Positions 43,321 through 51,930 of a DNA stretch of 64,000 nt are shown piece by piece. The stretch covers positions 3,162,001 through 3,226,000 of the forward strand of contig NZ_CP036175.1 in NCBI RefSeq assembly GCF_003261575.2. Direction: 5' to 3'. Position numbers and translations under genes: made by a program. The notes under the pieces were generated by a model. The model did not search any database, was not told where the DNA came from, and was given only the letters and a program-made list of their open reading frames with translations. This DNA comes from Klebsiella huaxiensis (GTDB taxonomy: Bacteria > Pseudomonadota > Gammaproteobacteria > Enterobacterales > Enterobacteriaceae). The stretch's first letter is position 1; every line of letters begins with the position of its first letter.

Positions 43321-43980
43321 ATGCAGCAACAGTGGACGGCAGTAGATAATTATCTCGTTAAAGCATTAATCCCCAACGATCCGATACTGAAGCAGGTTCT
43401 CGAAAATAACCAGCGTGCCGGGCTCCCGGCTATCGACGTCGCCGCCAATCAGGGGCAGTTTCTCGCTCTGCTGGTACGAATGACCCGCGCAAAACGGGTG
43501 CTGGAAATCGGCACCCTCGGCGGCTATAGCACTATCTGGATGGCACGCGAGCTACCTGCTGATGGCGAGCTACTCACCCTGGAGGCCGACGCACATCATG
43601 CCGCCGTGGCGCGGGAAAACCTCCGTCTGGCAGGCATGGATGACAAGGTTCAGGTGTTGGAAGGCCCGGCGCTGGCAACCCTCGAAAATCTGGGCGAACG
43701 CCCGCCGTTCGATCTGATTTTTATCGATGCGGATAAGCCCAATAACCCAAATTATCTGCGCTGGGCTCTGCATTACTCCCGTCCGGGGACGTTGATTGTT
43801 GGCGATAACGTGGTGCGCGACGGTGAAGTGACTAACCCGGACAGCACGGACGATCGCGTTCAGGGCGTCAGAGCGTTTATCGAGATGATGGGCAGCGATC
43901 CGCGCCTGACGGTCACGGCGCTGCAAACGGTAGGCAGCAAAGGCTGGGATGGTTTTACGCTGGCCTGGGTGAACCATTAA
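43321..43980 (+). CDS. SAM-dependent O-methyltransferase (COMT-like)
   Basis: A 219-residue class I methyltransferase of the O-methyltransferase family 3 (catechol/caffeoyl-CoA type). The SAM loop is VLEIGTLGGYST and the metal/catechol-binding part is FIDADKPNNPNY, with GDNVVRDG supplying the third acidic ligand. It is the last gene of the efflux operon, 15 bases after the channel gene. These enzymes methylate hydroxyls of catechol-like compounds using a divalent metal. The association suggests that the pump handles a phenolic compound, or its methylated form. A hairpin follows the stop codon. Confidence 0.9.
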   Translation: MQQQWTAVDNYLVKALIPNDPILKQVLENNQRAGLPAIDVAANQGQFLALLVRMTRAKRVLEIGTLGGYSTIWMARELPADGELLTLEADAHHAAVARENLRLAGMDDKVQVLEGPALATLENLGERPPFDLIFIDADKPNNPNYLRWALHYSRPGTLIVGDNVVRDGEVTNPDSTDDRVQGVRAFIEMMGSDPRLTVTALQTVGSKGWDGFTLAWVNH

Positions 43981-43990
43981 TTAATCTGAA

Positions 43991-44025
43991 AATCCGGATT
44001 GCGGCGCTAAGCCACAATTCGGATC
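43991..44025 (+). terminator. Stem-loop after the efflux operon
   Basis: The dyad ATCCGGATTG...CAATTCGGAT with inner GG/CC pairs lies about 10 bases after the stop codon. There is no clear T run, so it may protect the 3' end. Confidence 0.5.
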
Positions 44026-44122
44026 ATGCCGGCTATTATTAGTTAATTCAGATAATAGATTTGCGTATCAGATTACATATTTCTTTTGCATCAGTTAATT
44101 ACATCCTTGTGTATAGCAAAAA

Positions 44123-44959
44123 TCACTGAGAATTATTCGGCTGATAGTGAATTTGATAATTCACCTGCATTTCTCGTTCGGTTCCTGCGCGATTTGCATC
44201 CCCTTCCCACATATTAATTACCGTACAGTTTCCTACAACGTCCCACCTTGTGCATTTATCCTCAAACCGCATCGTATTACTGGCCGCATTCCCCTGAAGC
44301 ATACTGGACAACCAGCGCCCTTTTTCATCCCATCGCAGCAAGCGGGTGCGGGACCCTTCGGTAATATGCGCTAAGCGCCCATTGATATCGTAGTAATAGT
44401 CGATGAGGATATCAGCCGGGAAATCTGCGTGTTTCATCACTTCGCGAATCACGCGGCTCTGATCATCATATAGATATTGCCAGGTCGTGGGCGGCGCTAG
44501 ATCTTCACCCGAGCGATATTGACCTTCTGCACGAATAATTCTGCCTAATTTATCGGTATAGTAATGCCGGATATCGACACTCGTCCTGTCTTTATAGAAA
44601 CCATTAAGCGCTACCTCCATTAGCCATCCCTGCCGTTCATCACGCGTAATATGAATTGTCGTTCGCATTGTTTTATTATCACCAATATCACGTTCTTCCG
44701 TTTCAGAGCGATTCTCCAATCTTCCGCAGTGGGAGAGAGACATGGAGCCGGATGACTCATAATCATAAAGCTTTCCACGGCCAGAAAACTGCACGGTAAG
44801 AGAATCTTCGTCTGGCATCATTGGCGGCATTTTTGTCAGAATAATATAATTTGAATTATTAATTGCCAGCAGTTCTGCCGGGCAACCGGGCCCGGCTAAG
44901 GCTGGTGCACAGAATGCGGCGGCTAAACTTGTAATAAGCCCTATTAATTTATTATTCAT
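44123..44959 (-). CDS. Exported protein with YD-repeat-like segments, unknown function
   Basis: A 278-residue protein with a Sec signal peptide (cleavage near ALAGPG, residue 22) and low GC. The middle contains stretches such as YLYDDQSRVIREV and YYYDINGRLAHIT, like the YD repeats of RHS-type proteins but too few for a wrapped toxin. Two cysteine pairs could form disulfides in the periplasm. I do not recognise the family. It is isolated between the efflux operon and hrpA, with AT-rich flanks that suggest acquisition. Confidence 0.6.
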   Translation of the reverse strand: MNNKLIGLITSLAAAFCAPALAGPGCPAELLAINNSNYIILTKMPPMMPDEDSLTVQFSGRGKLYDYESSGSMSLSHCGRLENRSETEERDIGDNKTMRTTIHITRDERQGWLMEVALNGFYKDRTSVDIRHYYTDKLGRIIRAEGQYRSGEDLAPPTTWQYLYDDQSRVIREVMKHADFPADILIDYYYDINGRLAHITEGSRTRLLRWDEKGRWLSSMLQGNAASNTMRFEDKCTRWDVVGNCTVINMWEGDANRAGTEREMQVNYQIHYQPNNSQ

Positions 44960-45061
44960 ATGTAATCTATTTCCTTATAGATAAAATCAATGATCTAATA
45001 TCGTAATTTTGCTTCTTGCAGTCACATTAATAGATGTAATAAAAAATAATATCAGGTCGGC

Positions 45062-45101
45062 ATGGCGTTTTCACTCCCCGAAAAGAGAATGAAAACGCCA
45101 T
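45062..45101 (-). terminator. Long hairpin after hrpA
   Basis: A nearly perfect dyad (ATGGCGTTTTCA...TGAAAACGCCAT, 12-base arms) lies about 11 bases after the hrpA stop codon. No T run follows the stem on the minus strand. Confidence 0.65.
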
Positions 45102-45111
45102 TATCACAACA

Positions 45112-48100
45112 TCAGGCCACGATGGCGTCCATCGCCTGCAGCACCCGCTTGTCGGAAATCGGGTACGGCGTGCCAAGCTGCTGAGCGAACAGGCTGACGC
45201 GTAGCTCCTCGATCATCCAGCGGACTTCCTGCACGTCGTCATCCTGGCGACGGTTAGGCGGCAGCTTATTTAGCCACTGCTGCCATACCTGCTGTACGCT
45301 TTCGACCTTCAGCATCTGCACGCGGTCGCGATGCGGGTCGATAGCCATTTTCTCCAGACGTTTTTCAATCGCCTGCAGATAGCGCAGCGTGTCGCCCAGA
45401 CGACGGAAACCATTGCCGGTAACGAAACCGCGATAAACCAGCCCGCTCATCTGCGATTTGATATCCGACAGCCCCAGCGCCATGGTCATATCCACGCGGC
45501 CTTTCAGACGCTTGTTGACGTTAAATACCGCCGTCAGAATCTGCTCGACCTGTTTGGCGATTTCCACCACCGTCTCGTTCAGCTCAGCACGCACTTTTTC
45601 ATGCAGCGCGGCAAAGCCCTCTTCCGTCCACACCGGCCCCCCCGCTTCATCGATCAGCTTATCGACGCCACAAGAAATACAGTCATCAATCAGATCCAGC
45701 ACCTTGCCATACGGATTGAAGTAGAGCCCCAGCTTGGCTTTATTCGGTAGCTTCTCGTGCAGATACTTAATCGGCGACGGGATATTCAGCAACAGTAAAC
45801 GACGCAAACCACGCCACATCGCCTGCTGCTGCTCCAGCGGATTATCAAACAGCTTGATCGCCACGCTGTCGCGTTCGTCCACCAGCGCAGGCCACGCTTT
45901 CACTTTGTAGTTACCACGCTTCTGCTCATAACTCTCAGGAAGCCGGCCAAAGCTCCAGATATGCAGCCCGCTCTGCTCGATACCGTCATCAGCGACTGCG
46001 GACAGCGTCTCCTGCACTTTGCCCTTCAGCGCATCTTTCAGATCCTGCAGCGAGCGCCCTTCCCGCAGCTTCTTATTTTTATCATCCACCACCCTGAAGG
46101 TGATTTTCAGGTGATCGGGCACCTGATCCCACTGCCAGGATTCGCGGTCGATAGTCACGCCGGTCATCCGCCGCAGTTCTCGCTCCAGGGAATCCAGCAG
46201 CGGCAGCTCCAGCGGCGTCGCGCGGCCCAAAAATGCTTCCGCGTAATTGGGCGCAGGCACGAAGTTGCGGCGTACCGGCTTCGGCAGTGATTTAATCAGC
46301 GCGATAATTAGCTCCCGGCGCAGTCCAGGGATCTGCCATTCAAATCCGGCCTCTTCGACCTGGTTGAGCAGCGGCAGCGGAATATGCACCGTCACGCCGT
46401 CGGCGTCGGCACCCGGTTCAAACTGATAGGTGAGACGCAGCTTCAGGTTGCCCTGATGCCAGAAGTTCGGATAGTCCAGCTTGCTGACCTGCTCCGCCCC
46501 CTCTTTAATCAGCATGCTCTTCTCAAAGTTGAGCAGATCCGGCGTCTCGCGACTCGCCAGCTTCCACCACTTATCGAAGTGGCGCGCGGAGACAACGTCA
46601 TGGCTGATGCGCTGGTCGTAGAACTCAAACATCGTTTCGTCATCGACGAGAATGTCGCGGCGGCGCGATTTATGCTCCAGCTCTTCAATTTCGTTACGCA
46701 GCTTCAGGTTATCGCGGAAGAAGGCGTGGCGGGTCTGCCAGTCGCCCTCCACCAGCGCGTGACGGATAAACAGCTCGCGACACAGCGCCGGGTCAATCTG
46801 GCTGTAATTCACCTTACGCGCGGCAACAATCGGCAAACCGTAAACGGTAACCTTTTCAGTCGCCATCACCGCGCCCTGCGCCCGCTCCCAGTGCGGTTCG
46901 CTGTACGAGCGTTTAATCAGATGCTGCGCCACCGGCTCAACCCATTCCGGGTCAATACGCGCGGCAATGCGCCCCCACAGACGGCTGGTTTCCACCAGTT
47001 CAGCAACCATCGTCCACTTCGGCGGTTTCTTAAACAGTCCGGAACCGGGGAAGATGGAGAAACGCGCATTACGCGCGCCGGTAAACTCCTGCTTATCGGC
47101 GTCTTTCATGCCGATATGCGACAGCAAACCGGTCAGCAGCGCAACGTGAATTTCCCGATACTCAGCGGGTTCGCTATTGACCGGCAGGCCCAGTTCTTTG
47201 ACCACCTGACGCAGTTGCGTGTAGATATCCTGCCACTCGCGCACGCGCAGGTAGTTGAGGAAATCGACCCGACACTGTCGGCGGAACTGGTTCGACGACA
47301 GCGCTTTCTGCTGTTCGCCGAGGTAATTCCACAGGTTGACGAACGCCAGGAAGTCGGACTCTTTGTCGTGGAAACGACGGTGTTTCTCATCGGATGCCTG
47401 CTGCTTGTCCATCGGCCGCTCGCGCGGGTCCTGAATGGAGAGCGCTGAGGTAATAATCATCGCCTCGCGCACGCAGCCGTGTTTTTGCGCTTCCAGCACC
47501 ATCCGCGCCAGACGCGGATCGACCGGTAACTGGCTGAGCTGGCGACCCATTGGCGTCAGCTTATACGCAGTCTGCTGCTCGTCGGTGGTAATCGCCCCCA
47601 GCTCTTCCAGCAGGCGTACGCCGTCCTGGATATTGCGTTTATCCGGCGCTTCGACAAACGGAAACGCGGCGATATCGCCCAGCCCGAGCGCGGTCATTTG
47701 CAGGATAACGGACGCCAGGTTGGTACGCAGAATTTCCGGGTCGGTAAACTCCGGGCGCGACAGAAAGTCGTCTTCGGAATAGAGACGAATACAGATCCCT
47801 TCCGATACGCGACCACAGCGGCCTTTACGCTGGTTAGCCGAAGCCTGTGAGACCGGTTCGATCGGCAAACGCTGCACTTTGGTACGGAAACTGTAGCGGC
47901 TGATACGCGCGGTACCCGGGTCGATAACATACTTGATGCCCGGTACGGTCAGCGAGGTTTCTGCGACGTTGGTCGCCAGCACGATCCGCCGCCCGCTATG
48001 AGCCTGGAACACACGGTTCTGTTCGCTATTCGACAACCTGGCATACAACGGCAGCACTTCCGTATGACGCAGGTTCAGCTTATTGAGCGCATCGGCGGTA

Positions 48101-49014
48101 TCGCGAATTTCACGCTCGCCGCTCATAAATATCAGAATATCACCGGCACTTTCACGCCCCAGCTCATCAACGGCGTCGAAAATCGCCTGCAGCTGATCGC
48201 GCTCGGTGTCGTCGGCGTCTTCAACGATGGGTCGGTAGCGAACTTCCACCGGATAAGTACGCCCGGACACTTCGATAATCGGCGCGTTGTTAAAGTGGCG
48301 CGAGAAACGCTCTGGGTCGATGGTCGCCGAAGTGATGATGATTTTCAGATCCGGACGACGCGGCAGCAGCTCGCGCAGGTAGCCGAGCAGGAAGTCGATA
48401 TTGAGGCTGCGCTCATGTGCTTCATCGATGATGATGGTGTCGTACTGCATCAGCAGCCGATCCTGCTGGATTTCCGCCAGCAGGATACCGTCGGTCATCA
48501 GCTTGACCATAGTGTTGTCGCTAACGTGGTCGCTGAAGCGGACTTTATAGCCAATGCAGCCGCCCGGTTCCGTTTGCAGCTCTTCAGCAATACGGTTGGC
48601 GACGGTACGCGCCGCCAGACGACGCGGCTGAGTATGGCCGATTAAACCTTTGATTCCACGCCCCAGCTCCATACAGATTTTCGGCAACTGAGTGGTTTTA
48701 CCGGAACCGGTCTCACCAGCGACGATCACCACCTGATGGTCGCGTACGGCTTCGAGGATCTCTTGTTTTTTCTGGCTAACCGGCAGGTTTTCCGGATAAG
48801 TGATATCAGGCCGTGCGGCTTCGCGCAGCAGGACTCTCCCTGCCGCCTGTTCAATCTCTTGCGCCATCTCCTGAAGAATGGCCTGTTGAGCTTCAGGATT
48901 TTTAACCTTCTTCACGCCGTGCAGGCGACGGGCGAAGCGCGGTTTATCGCGCAACATCAGGCCATCAAGCCGTTGCAGGAGCTGTGAGAAGGTGATTTTT
49001 TGTTGTTCTGTCAT
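45112..49014 (-). CDS. hrpA: HrpA, DEAH-box RNA helicase
   Basis: A 1300-residue protein, the length of E. coli HrpA. The Walker A box GETGSGKTTQ is at residues 100-109, DEAH is in IIIDEAHERSLNID, SAT follows in ITSATIDPERF, and QRKGRCGRVSEG is helicase motif VI. Beyond these come the HA2/OB domains and the long C-terminal DUF3418 region peculiar to HrpA. In E. coli it acts on stalled and collided ribosomes and was first linked to processing of the daa fimbrial mRNA. It is divergent from azoR with about 200 bases between them, as in E. coli. Confidence 0.97.
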   Translation of the reverse strand: MTEQQKITFSQLLQRLDGLMLRDKPRFARRLHGVKKVKNPEAQQAILQEMAQEIEQAAGRVLLREAARPDITYPENLPVSQKKQEILEAVRDHQVVIVAGETGSGKTTQLPKICMELGRGIKGLIGHTQPRRLAARTVANRIAEELQTEPGGCIGYKVRFSDHVSDNTMVKLMTDGILLAEIQQDRLLMQYDTIIIDEAHERSLNIDFLLGYLRELLPRRPDLKIIITSATIDPERFSRHFNNAPIIEVSGRTYPVEVRYRPIVEDADDTERDQLQAIFDAVDELGRESAGDILIFMSGEREIRDTADALNKLNLRHTEVLPLYARLSNSEQNRVFQAHSGRRIVLATNVAETSLTVPGIKYVIDPGTARISRYSFRTKVQRLPIEPVSQASANQRKGRCGRVSEGICIRLYSEDDFLSRPEFTDPEILRTNLASVILQMTALGLGDIAAFPFVEAPDKRNIQDGVRLLEELGAITTDEQQTAYKLTPMGRQLSQLPVDPRLARMVLEAQKHGCVREAMIITSALSIQDPRERPMDKQQASDEKHRRFHDKESDFLAFVNLWNYLGEQQKALSSNQFRRQCRVDFLNYLRVREWQDIYTQLRQVVKELGLPVNSEPAEYREIHVALLTGLLSHIGMKDADKQEFTGARNARFSIFPGSGLFKKPPKWTMVAELVETSRLWGRIAARIDPEWVEPVAQHLIKRSYSEPHWERAQGAVMATEKVTVYGLPIVAARKVNYSQIDPALCRELFIRHALVEGDWQTRHAFFRDNLKLRNEIEELEHKSRRRDILVDDETMFEFYDQRISHDVVSARHFDKWWKLASRETPDLLNFEKSMLIKEGAEQVSKLDYPNFWHQGNLKLRLTYQFEPGADADGVTVHIPLPLLNQVEEAGFEWQIPGLRRELIIALIKSLPKPVRRNFVPAPNYAEAFLGRATPLELPLLDSLERELRRMTGVTIDRESWQWDQVPDHLKITFRVVDDKNKKLREGRSLQDLKDALKGKVQETLSAVADDGIEQSGLHIWSFGRLPESYEQKRGNYKVKAWPALVDERDSVAIKLFDNPLEQQQAMWRGLRRLLLLNIPSPIKYLHEKLPNKAKLGLYFNPYGKVLDLIDDCISCGVDKLIDEAGGPVWTEEGFAALHEKVRAELNETVVEIAKQVEQILTAVFNVNKRLKGRVDMTMALGLSDIKSQMSGLVYRGFVTGNGFRRLGDTLRYLQAIEKRLEKMAIDPHRDRVQMLKVESVQQVWQQWLNKLPPNRRQDDDVQEVRWMIEELRVSLFAQQLGTPYPISDKRVLQAMDAIVA

Positions 49015-49216
49015 AGCGTTATCGGGCAGCGCACTGCCGGGAAAAATCTCTTTTGAAGTATCGCGTTAGAGTACCACATCCGCACATTTTGTGCCTTGTT
49101 CAAAAAAACTGAACACAGAGTTCGATTTATTGCGCTTTCTCTGTGGCATGATTGTGAATACAGTGTCAACAAGCACCAGGGCATCAGCCCGTCAATCACA
49201 TTAAAAGGAAACACCC

Positions 49217-49822
49217 ATGAGCAAGGTATTAGTTCTGAAATCCAGTATTCTGGCAGGGTACTCGCAATCTGGTCAGCTGTCCGACTATTTTGTTGAACAA
49301 TGGCGTGAAAAACACGCTGAAGACGTTATCACCGTGCGCGACCTGGCCGCAAATCCGATTCCGGTACTGGATGGCGAACTGGTTGGTGCTCTGCGTCCGA
49401 GCGATGCGCCGCTGACTCCGCGTCAGCAGGAAGCCCTCGCGCTTTCTGATGAGCTGATCGCTGAACTGCAGGCTAACGATGTGATTGTTATCGCCGCGCC
49501 GATGTACAACTTCAACATCCCAACTCAGTTGAAGAACTACTTTGACCTGGTGGCACGCGCTGGCGTGACCTTCCGTTACACCGAGAAAGGTCCGGAAGGT
49601 CTGGTCACTGGTAAACGCGCCGTTGTTGTGACCAGCCGCGGCGGCATCCATAAAGATACCCCGACTGACCTGGTAACGCCGTACCTGTCTACCTTCCTGG
49701 GCTTTATCGGCATCACCGACGTGAACTTCGTGTTCGCTGAAGGTATTGCTTACGGTCCGGAAGTGGCTTCCAAAGCGCAATCTGACGCAAAAGCCGCCAT
49801 CGACAGCGTTGTTGCTGCATAA
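49217..49822 (+). CDS. azoR: FMN-dependent NADH-azoreductase
   Basis: A 201-residue flavodoxin-like reductase, as E. coli AzoR (AcpD). The FMN-binding MYNFNIPTQLKNYFD segment and SRGG loop are present. It reduces quinones and azo dyes in two-electron steps, and is a dimer in the cytoplasm. It has AAGGAAA before its ATG and a strong terminator after its stop codon. Divergent from hrpA. Confidence 0.97.
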   Translation: MSKVLVLKSSILAGYSQSGQLSDYFVEQWREKHAEDVITVRDLAANPIPVLDGELVGALRPSDAPLTPRQQEALALSDELIAELQANDVIVIAAPMYNFNIPTQLKNYFDLVARAGVTFRYTEKGPEGLVTGKRAVVVTSRGGIHKDTPTDLVTPYLSTFLGFIGITDVNFVFAEGIAYGPEVASKAQSDAKAAIDSVVAA

Positions 49823-49828
49823 GGCTGA

Positions 49829-49862
49829 ACGCCTCCCGCTTTACGACGGGAGGCGTATTTTA
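49829..49862 (+). terminator. Terminator of azoR
   Basis: The perfect stem ACGCCTCCCG...CGGGAGGCGT with an 8-base loop is followed by ATTTTACTTTTT. It starts seven bases after the azoR stop codon and touches the convergent gene's end. Confidence 0.92.
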
Positions 49863-50267
49863 CTTTTTCTCGTAGCGTAAATACCCTGCCACGCCGCCGC
49901 CACCATCCTTTGGATGATTGATCCCATTGCTCACCTCTACGCAAGGAAAATCGAAAGGCGACACCCCTTCAATGCATGCCACATTCACACCATACTGCTG
50001 CGGATTCGAACGCCGCTGATGAAAAGTGTAGATCCCACACACCGAGCAAAAGAAGTGCACGGCTTCGCCAGTATTAAAGCGATACTCCGTGAGCTTCTCT
50101 CGTCCACGTAATATATCGATTCCTGCAAGCGGAGCAGAGACCGCCACCGCGCCGCGCATCCGGCAATATGAACAGTTGCAGCGCCGAATGGTGTTGAACC
50201 CATCGCTGAGTTCAACGGTAAATGCCACCGCGCCGCAGTGGCACTGAGCGGACAGTTTTTCAGCCAT
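49860..50267 (-). CDS. GFA-family zinc protein
   Basis: A 135-residue protein of the glutathione-dependent formaldehyde-activating (GFA, CENP-V) fold. Three Cys motifs bind structural and catalytic zinc: CHCGAVAF, CNCSYC and CSVCGIYTFH. Despite the name, most members have no proven formaldehyde activity. The ATG at 50267 begins the family domain directly; an in-frame start 24 codons earlier would add an unrelated leader. It is convergent with azoR and isolated from its other neighbours by a REP pair. The function is unknown. Confidence 0.9.
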   Translation of the reverse strand: MAEKLSAQCHCGAVAFTVELSDGFNTIRRCNCSYCRMRGAVAVSAPLAGIDILRGREKLTEYRFNTGEAVHFFCSVCGIYTFHQRRSNPQQYGVNVACIEGVSPFDFPCVEVSNGINHPKDGGGGVAGYLRYEKK

Positions 50268-50400
50268 AGCGTCTTCTCTCTTCAGGCATTGGTCGTACAG
50301 CCTGTATTGGGGTGAATGTAAAGAATAGCCTGCGAACATACTTAACCATTCACGCCATTAATGCCAGTATCAACATCATCTACGTTGCGGTTTGCCGTTT

Positions 50401-50463
50401 CCCCGGAGGCGGTGCTGCGCACCTGTCCGGGCTACAAAACCAGCGCAACGCGCCGCCTCCGGG
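50401..50463. repeat. REP/BIME pair
   Basis: CCCCGGAGGCGGTGCTGCGC...CCGGG at 50401-50431 and its partner GCGCAACGCGCCGCCTCCGGG to 50463 are the same REP type as those at 9403 and 33979. Confidence 0.75.
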
Positions 50464-50488
50464 ATCCATTCCCAACCAAATTTTTATA

Positions 50489-50632
50489 TCAAACCACTAA
50501 TGCCATAAACATCGCCCATAGCAATGGCGGAGTGGCAAACAGCAGCAAATAGCGCCAGCTGGCCAACGTATGCTGAAGCAAACGATGCTGAAGATCCGCC
50601 TCATTTGTTACATCGTCACTTTCTGTTGCCAT
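50489..50632 (-). CDS. Small membrane protein at the end of the ynb operon
   Basis: A 47-codon reading frame not covered by ordinary gene calls. It begins MATESDDVTNEADLQHR and ends with a single predicted membrane helix (WRYLLLFATPPLLWAMFMAL). The ATG at 50632 has a strong GGAGAGG eight bases upstream and lies 25 bases inside the 3' end of ynbD, so translation would be coupled. The acidic, soluble N-terminus and hydrophobic C-terminus are typical of real small membrane proteins. No family is recognised. I infer that it is the fifth gene of the ynbABCD operon. Confidence 0.68.
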   Translation of the reverse strand: MATESDDVTNEADLQHRLLQHTLASWRYLLLFATPPLLWAMFMALVV

Positions 50633-51930
50633 TGCCGTAGCCTCTCCAGATGTTCATTCGTTAGCACCACCTGCGGGCGACTTCGGCGCAGAGAGGTAAC
50701 CGCCTGCTCTACCGTTGCCGAATGGCCGTAGCACAGGAGCCATGCTGCCACCACCATCGCACTGCGCGACAATCCCAACGAGCAGTGAACCAGCACCGAA
50801 CCCTGCTCCTCGCGCAGCGTTTCCAGCATCGCCACCGCCCGCCGCAGCTCGGCTTCCTCCGGCGGCACCAGATCCAGCATCGGTACGCAATAATAGGCGC
50901 GCAATAACGTGGCGCGGCTACGCGGAAATTCGCAGGTCAGATCCAGCACCGCATGTTGTTCAGGCGGGCGACGCGGATAGCTGCCGAGGTAAACGCCTGC
51001 AGCGATGGCGCTCACCGGCGGCAGATGTCGAGTGAACCAACGCATCGACAACCACATACCAGCGCGCCACGGGAGCGTCAACCAGTACACAGCTGGCGGC
51101 AGTCGCCCCTTTTCATCTTTGCCCATGGTCGCCACGCCAAACCCGCCATAGCCACGTCCGGCAATCAGCAGCGCCACCACCGGCCAGACCAGCACCAATA
51201 GTGGCCAAAAAGACCACGGCCCCAGCAGCGCCCCGACGACCATGCAAAAGGCTGCCCCCAGCACGTAATACCGCAGCAGCCTGAAGTGGGCTATATCCGG
51301 CTGCTGCCAACGCCAGCGGCCTTGATAAGGCACCATCCAGTCGATCAACATCCCCACAGCAAGCCCGGTCACAATATCGATAAAATGATGCTGCCAGGTA
51401 GTTAGTACCGAAACCGCAATCAGTAAAAACCAACCACTACATAGCCTGCGCCAACCGCCGGAAAGGTGACGGTTGAAATGACGCCACAGCAGCCAGCAGA
51501 GAATAATATGCAGCGATGGCGACTGGTTATACGGTAAGTCAAACTGCTCAAGCTGGCTGAACAACCAGCCCGCCGCGCCGGAAACCGGCGGGCGCGTAAA
51601 GCTAAACTGCAAGGGGAAAAGTGCAAATCCGGCGCAGGCAATAACCGAAGCTAACACCAGGCGGTGCACCAGCCGCCGCTGCTCAAAACGCGTCGCGCAG
51701 ACAAACAGCGACAGCCCGTAAAACAGATCCAGACTCCAGTAAGGAATAATGCTCCACGGAATAAAGGGGATTGCCAACTCCCAACTAAACACGATGCTGC
51801 CAACGTTATGATGCTGAGCATCGCGAAAGGCGGTAAATAGGTTCAGCTTGCCATAGGTGAAGAAGAAAAACGGTGCCAGCAGCAATAGCCAGCCAACCGC
51901 CTGCAGCATAACCTTACGACGTTCAGTCAT
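50608..51930 (-). CDS. ynbD: YnbD, PAP2-like and dual-specificity phosphatase fusion
   Basis: A 440-residue membrane protein. The first 290 residues have about seven helices and PAP2-like features (SPSLHIILCWLLWRHF, HHFIDIVTG). The cytoplasmic C-terminus is a dual-specificity/tyrosine phosphatase with the C-x5-R loop HCSLGLSRS. It matches E. coli YnbD (430). It could remove phosphate from a lipid and from a head group or protein. The ATG at 51930 overlaps the end of ynbC by eight bases; an in-frame start at 51975 lies within ynbC. It is the fourth gene of ynbABCD. Confidence 0.92.
   Translation of the reverse strand: MTERRKVMLQAVGWLLLLAPFFFFTYGKLNLFTAFRDAQHHNVGSIVFSWELAIPFIPWSIIPYWSLDLFYGLSLFVCATRFEQRRLVHRLVLASVIACAGFALFPLQFSFTRPPVSGAAGWLFSQLEQFDLPYNQSPSLHIILCWLLWRHFNRHLSGGWRRLCSGWFLLIAVSVLTTWQHHFIDIVTGLAVGMLIDWMVPYQGRWRWQQPDIAHFRLLRYYVLGAAFCMVVGALLGPWSFWPLLVLVWPVVALLIAGRGYGGFGVATMGKDEKGRLPPAVYWLTLPWRAGMWLSMRWFTRHLPPVSAIAAGVYLGSYPRRPPEQHAVLDLTCEFPRSRATLLRAYYCVPMLDLVPPEEAELRRAVAMLETLREEQGSVLVHCSLGLSRSAMVVAAWLLCYGHSATVEQAVTSLRRSRPQVVLTNEHLERLRQWQQKVTM

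Noticed and set aside
46384..47448. Long open frame antisense to hrpA (354 codons)
   Set aside because: It lies wholly inside hrpA, has the codon pattern of a complement of a GC-rich gene, and no family features.
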